NCBI GenBank assembly: GCA_036937835.1
Contig: CM072871.1
Span: 859,001 to 923,000, forward strand
From: Pampus argenteus
Taxonomy: Eukaryota > Chordata > Actinopteri > Scombriformes > Stromateidae
Direction of reading: 5' to 3'
DNA length: 64,000 bases
Made by a program: the position numbers and the translations under genes. The notes under the pieces are model-generated. The model did not search any database and was not told the origin of the DNA. It saw only the letters and a list, made by a program, of their open reading frames with translations. Below, in pieces: positions 13,081 through 24,560 of this stretch. Every line of letters begins with the position of its first letter. Positions within the stretch are counted from its first letter, which is position 1.

Positions 13081-13420
13081 GGGTAAAAAAACATTAATTA
13101 TTAGCCCCAGTGGGATCTCTTATATTCTGTCTAGCCTGGACAACACCAATTAATACAGCAATTATTATCCTGGCCCGTAGCACAGGGTTGACTAAGCTGG
13201 CTCGCCTTCTGACGATTATGGCGTGAGGGGGAGCAGCAGCAGAGAGGCATGCTGGAGCGAGATTATTCATCTCACACTAAACCCCTGCTTTTATGATGCA
13301 TGGGTGATGGGGGAGATAGAGCCAAAGAGTAATTTAGTCTGCAAATTTCAACTCAGCATTACTGCAACACAATCTCCCTATAGATTAATTTCTGTTGGGT
13401 GTCATCTTTAGGGGTGCAGA
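13081..13420. promoter_or_regulatory. candidate enhancer with homeodomain site cluster
   Basis: ACATTAATTATTAGCC, ACCAATTAATACAGC, GCAATTATTATCC, GAGTAATTTAGTC and AGATTAATTTC lie within 300 bases, interleaved with GC-richer spacers such as GGTTGACTAAGCTGGC. This mixed composition is more persuasive than plain AT-richness. Confidence 0.45.
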
Positions 13421-15450
13421 GGAGCACCGATTCGATAAAGAACGAACCTCCTCCGGAGTAACAAGCAGGCCTAAAGCTGTACTTTAAGTCTGAGAGCCTC
13501 TAGATCCTGTGTGACAGGTGCACAGTACACAGTACCACTGCTCCTCTGACACCCCCGAGGTCTTATTCTCGGCTGTGACCCAGCCCTGCACTGCATTCAT
13601 TTCCTAAACATTGTCTTCTCCCCTCCCCTCTCTTGGCCTTGATTCCTCTCACTAGTGGATGCAGATGTAAGCAATAGCTCCACCTAGTTTCTGCAGCAGC
13701 GCTCTCATCCTGGCACTCAGATGCCTGAATGAGGCTCGGATGAGAGAAGATCTGCCGTTTCAAATAAAATACGGCTCCTGTATTATCCGCCCTACTCCAG
13801 TCAAATTATCCACTGTGCTCTATTCTTCCTCATCATCTTTTTGGACAGGAGAGCTCTGTGTCTCTCTTGTTCTATTTTTGCGGCTTCCTGTCCTCGTCCC
13901 TGCTCTCCTGCAGTGACAGCCTTTACACATATGCCCCGTTTCCCCGCAGCCACTGTAAAATCTGTGCTGACAGCCAATGAAAACAACACGGATGCTTGCA
14001 TGTTATCTTGACATGGCCATGTTAAGCCTCGCTCTCATGATGCTAAATGGTCGTCATAAACCTTTTAAGATCTGCGCGGCCTAATATGGAGTTTTATAAA
14101 AACATTATGCTGTGTAATATGTTTAGATTCAGTATGTAGCCGCTGCTCGCTGTCACACAGCTCAAAAGTCAAACGCTTTATCAAAACGATTCAAAGTGAC
14201 GTTTTATTCATGCAAGGTGCTCACATAGATGCTTATTCTACTGACTCAATGTACCTTTCTATTCTGCTACAGCAGCTTTTGATTTGAGAGAATCTATATA
14301 TTTATAATAAGTACTGAAGTGATCTACCTCTGTTTTTCTAAGGGATCAATTCACAAAACAATTACAGTCTGCAGGATCTTGTCTAACAAGCCCTCAGAGT
14401 ACTAAGGATGATTAGATGTCGGGTATTACATGAGGAAGCCATCTTTGGATTAGTGATGAACACAATAAATTCTGAAATAAGTGGAAGAATATGTACATCC
14501 CTTTCATGGAAGACGCTTAGGTGATTGCTGCCACGAGAGGATTTGTCAGCATAACACAGGATCTCAAACAATAACGTGTGTGTGATAGGACACCATGCAG
14601 CACAATCACAGCCCGATTCACTGCCTGTTGTGTAAATGGATTTCTCCTCCATGAAACCGAACGGAGGACCGGAGAGAAAGCTGCTCGGTTTCATCACACA
14701 GTGTCGAATACATTAAACCGTCATCATCATCATCATCATCAACATTCGAGAAAGAAACAGCATTTATCAGTCATATCCAGGCAAACGTTGGCCTCCAACA
14801 GATCACAGGTTTCAGTTTGTAATTGGTCTCTGCTGCTTGTTCTTTCCAGCAGTACCGTCATTTATTTACAGGGGTGTTGTGTTGAGCCTCGGGACAGAAA
14901 ACCGGCCAGGCCTCTAAGAGGAGGCGCTGTCATTGTCACTGTGAGGTGTAGGATAACAGCTCTTGAGCAGGTTGTAATTAGAGTGGCTGAGGTGTAATGA
15001 GGGTGCAAGATTCCTGCTCCTGAAGCCGGAGCCAAACTGGACAGAGGTGCCGGTGGCACACTGTTGAGTGGCATCGCAGCCAGAGTGGGGTTGCCACCTC
15101 GCTGTCTGTACCTGTGACTGGGAGCGGCGCACAAGGCTGAGCGTATGAGAGGGCTCGGAGGCAAGGCGCTGAATATTTTCACAACAGTTCCTCAGCTGAG
15201 CTGGAGCGGCTCCCAACAGGTGGTAACGATAATAATAATAATGATCCTGAGGAATAATAATAATAGTTATTAAAATGATTGTCAGGAACAGCGGCAGCGC
15301 TTTGGCTCCACAGCAAGACGTGAAAGAATCTGTGGTTTACTGATTGACTCGTACATGAACATGTTTGTTCCCAAACACAACGAACTCAGGCCAACTCCTC
15401 TTTGGTCACAATTTAACTTGTGTTCACTAGACGTGTACCGTATATACCAC

Positions 15451-15451
<1 letters not shown>
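13421..15451. other. intergenic
   Basis: No gene recognised. 14980-15220 is a GC-richer unique block that stays open in two minus-strand frames without protein-like content. Confidence 0.45.
14721..14742. repeat. (TCA)n microsatellite
   Basis: Seven TCA units. Confidence 0.85.
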
Positions 15452-15540
<89 letters not shown>

Positions 15541-15558
15541 ACTTTTTTTTTTTTTTTT
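15452..15558. repeat. (CA)n followed by poly-T
   Basis: About 45 CA units with a single CG interruption, ending in a run of 16 T. This is the longest dinucleotide tract in the window. Confidence 0.95.
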
Positions 15559-18055
15559 GCACTCTTGGCAAATTGAAAACTTCTGTCAGAGTCAGATTGA
15601 AATTTATATCAGTTTGTCAAGCGCAAGCCAAAAATGATCTTACTGCACATTATTTTGATAAGTTTGGTGCCAGAGATAGAGAAGAAATGGAGGAAAGAGG
15701 GAGGAAAGTACCCCACACTCCACACACCAGATAAGTGCAGAAGCCAAGATTCCTCTCGCTGCTCCATCAGTACAGTAAGTGCTCAACCTGACCCTCTAAA
15801 AAATGTTAAAATACCTTTTGGTAGAGATGCCTCTTTGCATAGTATCCCCGCTCCAGGTAAACTTTCTCTGGGAAGAAACAGCATCAATCATCTGAAAGGT
15901 TTAGAGAAGAATCCAGCTGCACACAGAGAGGTGAGTTTATATACACATATATACATACATATATACATATACATATACACATATACACTGTGTGTGTGTT
16001 TGTATCAGTAACTCATCAAAGTACAGACTGCTACTATCATACATGATTGAACTTTTAAATGAGTTTGTGAGCAGTTCTCCATCTGACACTTTGGAGACAA
16101 CACAGCTGAAACATGGTAATGAGGAAATAAAAAAAGTGTCAATAATGTGTTGACATATCGTTTTCTTCCCTTGTTTATTTATTTTAATGAGCAGGAAGCC
16201 TTTATCTGTGGCTGAACCGCCACCATGAAATTCTTTTCTTGGCTCTGTGTGGAGTCGACCGCAGTGTAACACAGTTACACCGTGTCAGAGCTGCAGCACA
16301 GAGCAATGCGACTCATTACCGCTCTGCTAGAGAACATAACCACAATAAAACCACCCCTTTCCACCAGGGCAGGCAGCGGGGGCAGACGCTGGATTTGTGT
16401 CCAGCTCCAGGGGTGAAGGGAGTGGGCGAGCTGTGGTTTTGCTGGGCACACGTTTAATTCACTCTAACACTGCAGAATATGAAATACTGTTACATGAATA
16501 TGATGATAGTCCATGCTGGGTTAACTAATGTTCATAATATATCCATTCCTTACTTTAGTATATTGTTAAAGCATCTGTCTGGAGTAAACTGGTCAGGCTA
16601 GTGGGACCCACACAGACCCCCACAGGCCATAAACTCCATAATGTAGGCCATCACAGCAGCTAGCCCGTGTAAGTCTGACTTCTGAGGGGCTTCCAAAATA
16701 CCACGGTAGCGCTTTCATTTCCCCACCACTCTCCAGGCAGCCGCAAGAATGTCAATATGAATGAAAGAATGTCTCGGGAAAATGTCGAGAGGATTAATCA
16801 ACACCTGCACTCCTTGGATATGGATTTACAAACGGCTGCAGAGAGCAAGAACGTGGGAATCGCTGTTGTTTCATTCATCGTTACGTTTGTGTTAACAGGC
16901 AGAAGCTTGAACTGAAAGCAGAAACGTAAACTTGATGTCAACATTTCTGCAGAGTTAATGTGAGATGGGAAAGAGACGGAGAAAGCCTCGTCGTTACATA
17001 ATGCTGGTTTATTTCTAGTAAAAGTCAAAAGGTAAAAAAATGAATCATTAACAGGACGTCTTCCAGCGTTACTGTTTTAGAAACTGAAGTATGTAAAATC
17101 CTGATCTGCAGGAAAAAGGTAGAAGGATAAAACATAAAATCATACTTTACTTTACTTTCCACCACTGCAAATGTGCACATCAATAATTCAATAATTATAA
17201 TATCTTTAATATCGAGTCAACTTGATGCAGTTCCCCAAATTATTTATTAAAAAAACACCAATTTAAATCTCACAGAAACATGATGTACAACAAATTACAG
17301 TTTTATCATACAATACTATTGAGAGTGATGTCATGAGATTATTATTGATATTATAAAAAATCGTATTAATATTATTATTATTTTGTCCCACATTTAAATG
17401 TTCTCACGTTGGAAAACTCCCCGAATCTTCAGCAGTTGTGTGTTTTCTACAATCTCATTTAAAAGTCTGCACCCAAACATGAGAATAATAGATGTGCTTA
17501 TCTGTGCTTACACCTATTATATTCACACTTATTATAATGAACACATTACACTGCATTAGCGCTGCAGCCGCGCTCTGTGCCATAGCACTGAGTAATATAC
17601 AGCTGTGTTGTCTGTGCTGATATGTCGAGAGCAGATGATGCTGTGAGGTGATAATGACCAGGCGGAGGTAATTGCTCTGCCAGTAGGAGACCTGTAATCA
17701 CCACACTGTGATTATGTAATGGACCTTGCTGATACGGAACAGGTGAACCAGGAGTCGATTCATTCGGAGCATCCACAACAGGGACTTCATTTACATGCAC
17801 AAAAATCAAGATTGTGATGCCAATAACGATGAATAAATATGTAAACATCACACTGATTATGTCAGTGTGTTGTGCCTTTAACAGGAAGTCATGTGATCTC
17901 AGTAGTTTACATGCAGCATTAGAGATCAATAGAAATGTATCTACCTTCACATCACTGTTTAATGTGTAATTAGTGATGAAACTTTTACTGAGTCATCTTA
18001 GTCACAATATTGTCTTAGTCATGCTATTGATAATCAATACAGTGCTGCTGCCTGG
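15559..18055. other. intergenic
   Basis: AT-rich. At 17546-17950 (minus) a 134-codon frame includes a hydrophobic stretch, but it has no homologue I recognise and is probably chance or repeat-derived. Nothing else recognised. Confidence 0.45.
15938..15999. repeat. TATACA/ATAC-rich tract grading into GT
   Basis: Alternating TATACA and TACATA units end in (TG)n. Confidence 0.85.
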
Positions 18056-18450
18056 CAACAAGAGCAGTTGGTGACATATGAAAAGATCAAACAGCCTGAA
18101 ATCACTCGTCCCTCTGTGTCACAGATATTTATTGTTGTCCAACATAGACTTCCTGCCGCCATCGTGCTTGTATGACGTCATTTGGAGTTTGGCGGCAGGA
18201 TGCCGGCCAGGTGGGTCATGCCCCTCAGCCGTCCAGTCACAGCTGTCAATCATGACCACACCCCCTTTTTATATCATCAAACTAATCAGAAAAATGAGCA
18301 CTTGAACAAGCATGACTCATGTCCTATACGCTAACAAGGAAGGGGCGGGGCTTATGAGCTATAGTGCAGCCAGCCACCAGGGCGCCCCCTCCATCCAGGT
18401 GTTTTGGCTTCACTTTTGGAGCGCTGTCATACCGCCACATTTATGAATAT
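18056..18450. repeat. teleost interspersed repeat copy
   Basis: Contains GACGTCATTTGGAGTTTGG, AGCTGTCAATCATGACC followed by ACACCCCCTTTTTATATCATC, GGGGCGGGGCTTATGAGC, CAGCCAGCCACCAGGGCGCC and GTTTTGGCTTCACTTTTGG. I recall this ordered set of phrases from a dispersed repeat common in fish genomes. The family (SINE or non-autonomous DNA element) is not assigned and the ends are approximate. Confidence 0.65.
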
Positions 18451-18680
18451 TATTTAACATTTGTTATACCTGCATTTGTCTTAGTAAACATGTTAAATTA
18501 CAGATGAATAAAGTCACGTGTTGACTGTAAACTGCGTGTTATAAAGTTATAAACATGCTACTAAAGACACTTGTAATAAGTGATCAAAATGAGAAGAGAT
18601 CTTTTATATAACTCCCTAATAATGCTTCTATTATTACACGAACCAATAAATGAGTAAAGCAAACCAAGAGCTCACAACCT

Positions 18681-19500
18681 CCAACACTTCAGGTACATCA
18701 CTTGCACCCAATTACCTTTTCACCTGAGAAGGTCAGAGCGCTGAGAAGGCTGAGCAGAGCCGACCTCCCCCGTGCTGGCAGACCCTGGACCGTCTCACCC
18801 TCCACTGCTCCGACACTATTTGTCTCTTTAAACAGGAGGATACACGATTCCCGAGCAAGGTGCAGCACACTGCTGTCACTGGCCGCCTCTTCATTGCTTG
18901 CACCTGCTAAAACATTTGAGGTATTTGAGCAGCAGGGCAACACATTTGCTTTTCATTTAACCTGCCTTTGGAGACCTTTGAAGTACATAATAGCAGAGCA
19001 GCATAGGGCCCCCCCACCCCCCTTAATCATTTACCTAGTAAAGGCGCATTCTCTGCAGCTAACCCATCAAGCGGAAAACGAGTTTGGCCCACTATTTCTC
19101 TCCCTCCCACCTTTCCTCCCTCCTCCTCCCATTGTGAAAGCCTCCCGCAGTCGCTCTGACTCTACTGTATGTGAATGAGGGAGGCACGGAGCCAATTGTT
19201 GGCCTCGTCTGGGCGTGAAAGGTTTCAAGAGATGGTGTGGCTGGCTGCCCATTGATACAACATGGCTAATTATCTTTTGCGTCCAATCATGAGGAAATTT
19301 ATTGGCATGGGGAATATAGCCTTTGTATTCTGGGCAAGATAATGAGACTCGTGTGCTTCAACACATGAACATGAAAAAGATCTGCTTGTAAATTCGGGTT
19401 CAGAATGAAGCCAGATTTGGTCTAAATGTGTAATCGTCTTCAGTGATAAAAGCATATGCTTTATTTTTTGCCTGTGAATGTCCTTATTAGACAGATGGGG
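18681..19500. promoter_or_regulatory. candidate enhancer block, long open frame without protein signature
   Basis: Unique sequence with TTAATCATTTACC, GCCAATTGTTGGCC (near-palindrome), GATACAACATGGCTAATTATC (19254-19274) and CAATCATGAGGAAATTTATT. A 158-codon plus-strand frame (18702-19178) looks biased but has no domain and is proline/serine/leucine-rich. I read this as constrained non-coding DNA. Confidence 0.4.
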
Positions 19501-19557
19501 GTGTGTGTGAGAATGTGTGTGTGTGTGTGTGTGTGTGGAGGAGGGGGGGGGGGGGGG
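19501..19557. repeat. (GT)n followed by a run of 15 G
   Basis: An interrupted GT tract passes into GGAGGA and then 15 consecutive G (19543-19557). The G run is prone to length error in assembly. Confidence 0.9.
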
Positions 19558-20381
19558 TAGAAGCAATTAGAGTAATTTGATTATTATGTATTAGATAAAA
19601 CCATCGGCTTTCTATTTCTTATCTGAGTTCTGTGAACTTCCTGGGAGACAGAAGAAATATTTCCTACAAATGAAACAGCTGTTTATGTTTTACACTAGCC
19701 TTTAATCAGAACCACGTCTGGTGGAAAGTCACATGACAGCTCCGAAGCAACAGCCACATCTTTACTGAACAAACAATGAAGTTCTCCACAGACGAGGCAG
19801 CGACTTTAACACCTACTAACTGTCCTCACCTGTGAATGCTCACCTGGACCTGGTAACTTTTAAGAGACGTTATTACTCGCATTACAGACGCAGACAAGAG
19901 CTGGATGATGCTTCACTGTGGAATGTGCTAAGGAAATGCCACAGGGCACTTCACCCCACCAGCTACTGCAATAACAGCAGACTGAGGATGTTCCTGCTGC
20001 AGACAGCGAGGGTTACACATGCAGCAACACTGAGAGTATTACCCAACACCCTGAACGTAGCTGTGGATACTCGTTCATGCGTTTCTATTCTACAGTTTCA
20101 CTGGCAGTAACTCCAGTGTTTGGTGGAAACTGGATTCTTCTTAAAGTCCCTTGAACAGTACAGTTTGGAGTCAAAGTGCAAACGTGAATCCAGCTGCAGT
20201 GAGATGAGAATATATTATCATACTTTATCAGTGGGTGTGTTATAGTCACAGCCAATCAGCTCTCTCGCCACCACGACGTACTGACGGAGGGGAGAGACCA
20301 GAGGACCTTCTGTCTGTCTGGGATGTGAACACAGAACCACCAACACGCTGCCAAGGACCGATGATAACTGTCTGCTGCAAT
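19558..20381. other. intergenic, nothing recognised
   Basis: Unique sequence before the minisatellite; no gene or motif cluster. Confidence 0.5.
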
Positions 20382-20817
20382 AAACAAACAGTCAACAAAC
20401 AGTCAACAAACAGTCAATAAACAGTCAATAAACAGTCAACAAACAGTCAATAAACAAACAGTCAATAAACAGTCAATAAACAGTCAATAAACAAACAGTC
20501 AACAAACAGTCAATAAACAAACAGTCAATAAACAGTCAACAAACAGTCAATAAACAAACAGTCAATAAACAGTCAATAAACAGTCAACAAACAGTCAACA
20601 AACAGTCAACAAACAGTCAACAAACAGTCAACAAACAGTCAATAAACAGTCAACAAACAGTCAATAAACAGTCAACAAACAGTCAATAAACAGTCAATAA
20701 ACAGTCAATAAACAGTCAACAAACAGTCAATAAACAGTCAATAAACAGTCAATAAACAGTCAACAAACAGTCAACAAACAGTCAATAAACAGTCAATAAA
20801 CAGTCAATAAACAGTCA
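20382..20817. repeat. 11-bp minisatellite GTCAAYAAACA, 37 units
   Basis: Starting at 20391 I count 37 complete units of GTCAA[C/T]AAACA. Fifteen carry C and 22 carry T at the variable site. Four units, all of the T type (6th, 9th, 11th and 14th), carry an extra AACA. The arithmetic closes exactly at 20814. No unit has any other substitution. Confidence 0.95.
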
Positions 20818-22130
20818 CACGTGTAAAAATGTGGTCGCACGTTTTCACACGTTGTCCTCTTTACATATTTAATGTGGTTTGCTGCTGCTTGAACGTACAG
20901 AACATAATGTAAATGATTATTATCATTTAACCAGGTGGTTGTTTAGGTTATAAATCATAAGTGTATCATTACCGTGATCACTTGTGGATCATTCAAAGCC
21001 ATTGATCAGCTGGAATAATACTGAAGCTATTTTTAAACTCTCTTCAAATCTTCAAACACGATTGTTTGTTGTTTGTTGTTAGTATGTAGATTTATTTATT
21101 TATTGGTGAAGTATAACAACAGTATAACACCGGCTGTACCTGCCAGGTACTTTCTACTTATATTAAACACGCAGGAGTAAAACTGAGTGGAGGCTGGTTT
21201 GCTTTAATCTTCTCTGTGTGGTCAAACGCTGTTCAAGCTGTTTTATGTTGATAACTACCATCCGACTACCATCACTGATGTCCAAAAGCTCCACAAACAC
21301 ACCGTGTCACATGATCCCTGGAAACGGACATCGATGGTAATGAAAGAAGGAGCTAACGAGTGAGCGTTGCTGCACATGTGGAGGCTGAGTCACTCTGCTT
21401 TGGTGGTTGCAGCAGCAGCTTCCTTTGTTGCACGGTAGAGGCCTTCTGCACCATCAAGGCATATTTGCTCCATCACTCTATTGTTCAAGACTCAAATCCA
21501 CATTTAAATCCTCTCGCCTTTGTCTTCCTCCAAGTCACATGGCTGCCTCCCACTCTGAAAACTCTGCTAGCTTCCTCTCAACAAGCAGGCTGAAGGGAAA
21601 AGACCAACCGCATTACCTCAAACGTGTTGTAACTGGTAGAAGTTCAAAGCTAAATGTTAAATTGTCCTGAATTAGAATAGTTTTTAACAACTGTATTCTG
21701 GCCAATAAAGCCCTCAGACACGTGGTTAATTAATAAAAGCCTGTGAGGATAAATAAACATCAGGGGTTCTTGCTCTGAGCATCAGTCCTTACGGTGCTAT
21801 CAATGTCAGTCACATCTCCTCACTCACTTTTTACGGGGGCCCTCGAGTGCTTCTCTTTAATGCTCAATTTAACACAATCAGCGTATAAAAGGACCACCGC
21901 AGCCACCCAGATCTCTCCTTCAGGAGAAAACCAGGCTGAGGATCAAACTCTTGACCCAGGTAACTCAAATTGTTATGGCCCCTTTCCAAATGAATCTGAT
22001 ATGCATGCTTACTTAACATATTGCTCTTCCACTTAGCACAGCTCCTGGTTCAGTATTATTATAGGAGAGGTGACATACGGTGGACACACGTCTGTATCTC
22101 CATCCAGCGCTGTTTGCTTTTCATTAATCT
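20818..22130. other. intergenic
   Basis: Mostly AT-rich. 21680-22030 looks unique and enhancer-like (GGTTAATTAATAAAAGCC). No gene recognised. Confidence 0.45.
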
Positions 22131-22760
22131 AAACAGTGTGTCATAGTCTCTTAAAGAGCACTTCAATGGCCCCCGAGAGAAAGCTCACATATTTCCTCTT
22201 TAGTATTTGTTTGTGTTCCTATGCATGACTCCTTCTCCTTCGGTTATGTCAACCAGAACTAAACAGCTTGTTAAAAAGAGCCGATCTTCATTTATCTATA
22301 AATCCCCAATAATAGGCAATGTGTAAAAAAAAAGATGAAAAGGGGACATGCGGCTTAAAATCAAATAAATCACACCTGGATCCCTGGTAAAAACTGGCAG
22401 AGCACTCCTTATATTACACTCAAATTACTCCATTTGTTCCCTCAGATATTTTAATCCTGACTGACCTCAAACTTCCCATGAACCAGGGCCTGAACAAAAG
22501 GCCGCCCACTGTCCATGCAGTAAATCTGTTGTCTCCCTTCTGGGCCCTCAACAGGGGATCATAGATCAGCACTGCTCTGCAGCTTGCTTCAATTTACTCA
22601 ATTAACTCTGGTAGAGCACTTGTAAGTTCTGCAGATGTTGGTTTATTATCGAGGCCTAAAATGTACAAGTGGGTTCAGGAGCCCGGGGTTGTGGCAAGGT
22701 TCACAGAGGGGGGGAAGGGCAAGCTAATTTCAGCCCTTAGTTTCAGTAGAGAACATTATG
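22131..22760. promoter_or_regulatory. candidate enhancer-like block
   Basis: Long unique stretch with CAAATTACTCCATTTGTTCC, CAGATATTTTAATCCTGACT (TAATCC is an OTX/PITX-type site) and CAATTTACTCAATTAACTC. No coding potential seen. Confidence 0.35.
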
Positions 22761-23432
22761 ATATCAGGAAGAGTGACTTTTACAACTACTGTAGTCTGTT
22801 CTGTAACTGAGCTCAAGCTGCAGCGTGGAAACAAGTTTAAAACGTCCTTTTAGATATTTATAAAGGTGGCGATGAGCGGTTTAATTGAGACGTCCGCTAA
22901 AGATGAGCACACACTGGTAATTATTTCCACTGCTGCAGCTGAATAAAGATCTTAACCACATCTATCACTCAAATCATTTACAGATGAGAAGCTGTGAATC
23001 ATCACAATATTATTGCAACGCTTGCACTTATCTCAACGTGACCTTCCACCAAAATAATGTGTAAAATATTCTACATATTTATCTCCAGTTATCAGAAAAT
23101 TTACTAAAACATAAAACTATTTTTTATCTACCGCTAACCTCTGATGGATAAATCAAAGTAAAAGTGACGCGAGGAATGTAAAGTATACAGTAAGGAGGAT
23201 GCTAATATTAACCAGGTGTAGTTACCGTCACCGTAAAACATCCTGCCGACGGCGTCCATGTGCGCCCGTATATTTCCTCGCTTGGCCAACTACATTTCAA
23301 TTAAGAGCGGCAACACAGGATGACATTCATAGCGCTTTAAAATAAGGTTTTGACAAACGATGTTCCTCCGTCAAGCTAATATGCTAACTGCAGGCGGAGC
23401 GCAGGAGGGCGGTTCAGGCTCCGCATATTCCT

Positions 23433-23510
23433 AATATCCTCAATATCTCAATATCCTCAATATCCTCAATATCTCAATATCCTCAATATCCTCAATATCT
23501 CAATATCCTC
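23433..23510. repeat. 26-bp tandem repeat of AATATCCTC/AATATCTC
   Basis: Three copies of a 9+9+8 base composite unit (AATATCCTC, AATATCCTC, AATATCTC). Simple tandem expansion. Confidence 0.9.
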
Positions 23511-23779
23511 ATCCAAACACATCCTGAACTACTGTGATGTAGTTGATAATGATTTATTATTATTAATATTTAAGGACAGAATATGTGGTCCAGTTTTATG
23601 TGATAAAACCCAGTTAAACTCAAGTTCCTTCATAATTAATAATTATTATATTATAATTATAATTAATAATTTTTCCATTATTGGTTGAACTGATTTTTAT
23701 AAATTATCAGTCGACTTTTCTTTGTGTCACAGTTGAAAGTATCATTAACAGCATTATTTAGGGTTTTTCCTTATTAAAA

Positions 23780-23856
23780 AGAGGACAGCAGAGTTGAGAC
23801 AAAGGTCCCAGCTGGACTCGAACCGGCGACGTTGTGATTACATGGCTACAGTATTA
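23780..23856 (-). mobile_element. tRNA-derived SINE fragment
   Basis: On the minus strand, ATCACAACGTCGCCGGTTCG runs into AGTCCAGCTGGGACCTTTGT. GGTTCGAGTCC (23824-23814) is a perfect pol III B box followed by the SINE-style body GCTGGGACCTTTGT, recalled from teleost tRNA SINEs. There is no A box and no 5' half, so it is a truncated copy, not a tRNA gene. Confidence 0.6.
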
Positions 23857-24060
23857 TCATTACTTTAAAGGAGATGATATCTGATTGAAATTAAAACATC
23901 CTAGATGTGATTATGAACGCTGTTTGAGTGACTTTGTGGTCTTTTATTCAGAAGCAGCTCGTGTGTTTAAACCAGAGCTTTTACTGTGAAACAGATCAGA
24001 TCATAACTATAACACGCACGGCCGCATGAAACACACGCGTATTATTGCACATATTTAAAA

Positions 24061-24560
24061 GATGAAAAGTAAGACAAGTCTTTTGGGAGGCCATGAGAAG
24101 GAATTCCCTGCTAATGATATTCCCGGTGGGAAGAATGTAATTTATTCAAGTTAATGCGTCTTATTTTGTGTTCAAGGTGTATTCAATGGAATTAGCAAAC
24201 AAATTTAATTGTTAATCCATCTGCTTTGAAACAACCAAGATCTTGTTCAATAAGCTCTGAGTCAGCTTGATCCAATTATGCTAGAACGGAGACATTTGTA
24301 ATCATTTGCCATCACAGCACCGCTGCAACCTACACAGATACACACACCAAAGCAGCTTATGCTGTTTGGGAGAAAGCATGAAAGCACCAGAGTAACACAA
24401 ACAAAATGAAGCCGTGACCCCCGAGAGTTTGAGGTCAAGGGTCCCGGTTTAGGAATTGTAAATGACATGTTCACCCTGGAGCTTCTTCTAATAACTTTCA
24501 GAGGAGAGGATGAGGCCCGCTCATTTCTCCACTGTCTTCACTGACAGCTCTTTGGGGAGT
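24061..24560. promoter_or_regulatory. candidate enhancer-like block
   Basis: Unique block with CTGCTAATGATATTCCCGG, TTCAAGTTAATGCG, AATTTAATTGTTAATCC and CAATTATGCTAGAACGG. The homeodomain and OTX-like sites are interspersed with non-AT sequence. Confidence 0.4.

Larger units (their letters stand above)
22761..24060. other. intergenic with small repeats
   Basis: Contains the 26-bp tandem repeat at 23.4 kb, an AT-rich TTAATAATTATTATATTATA tract at about 23640, and the SINE scrap at 23.8 kb. Confidence 0.5.

Noticed and set aside
15282..15734. Thr/His and Cys/Val repeat frames
   Set aside because: Translations of the CA tract on both strands.
17546..17950. 134-codon minus-strand frame with a hydrophobic segment
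   Set aside because: No family resemblance, no splice context and AT-rich surroundings. Phrases such as TTTACATGCA hint at old repeat sequence rather than a membrane protein gene.
20382..20817. CRISPR-like regularity of short repeats
   Set aside because: Units are contiguous 11-mers without spacers, in a vertebrate genome: a minisatellite.
23814..23824. Possible tRNA gene on the minus strand from a perfect B box
   Set aside because: No A box, no cloverleaf and no acceptor stem. The downstream body matches a SINE pattern.
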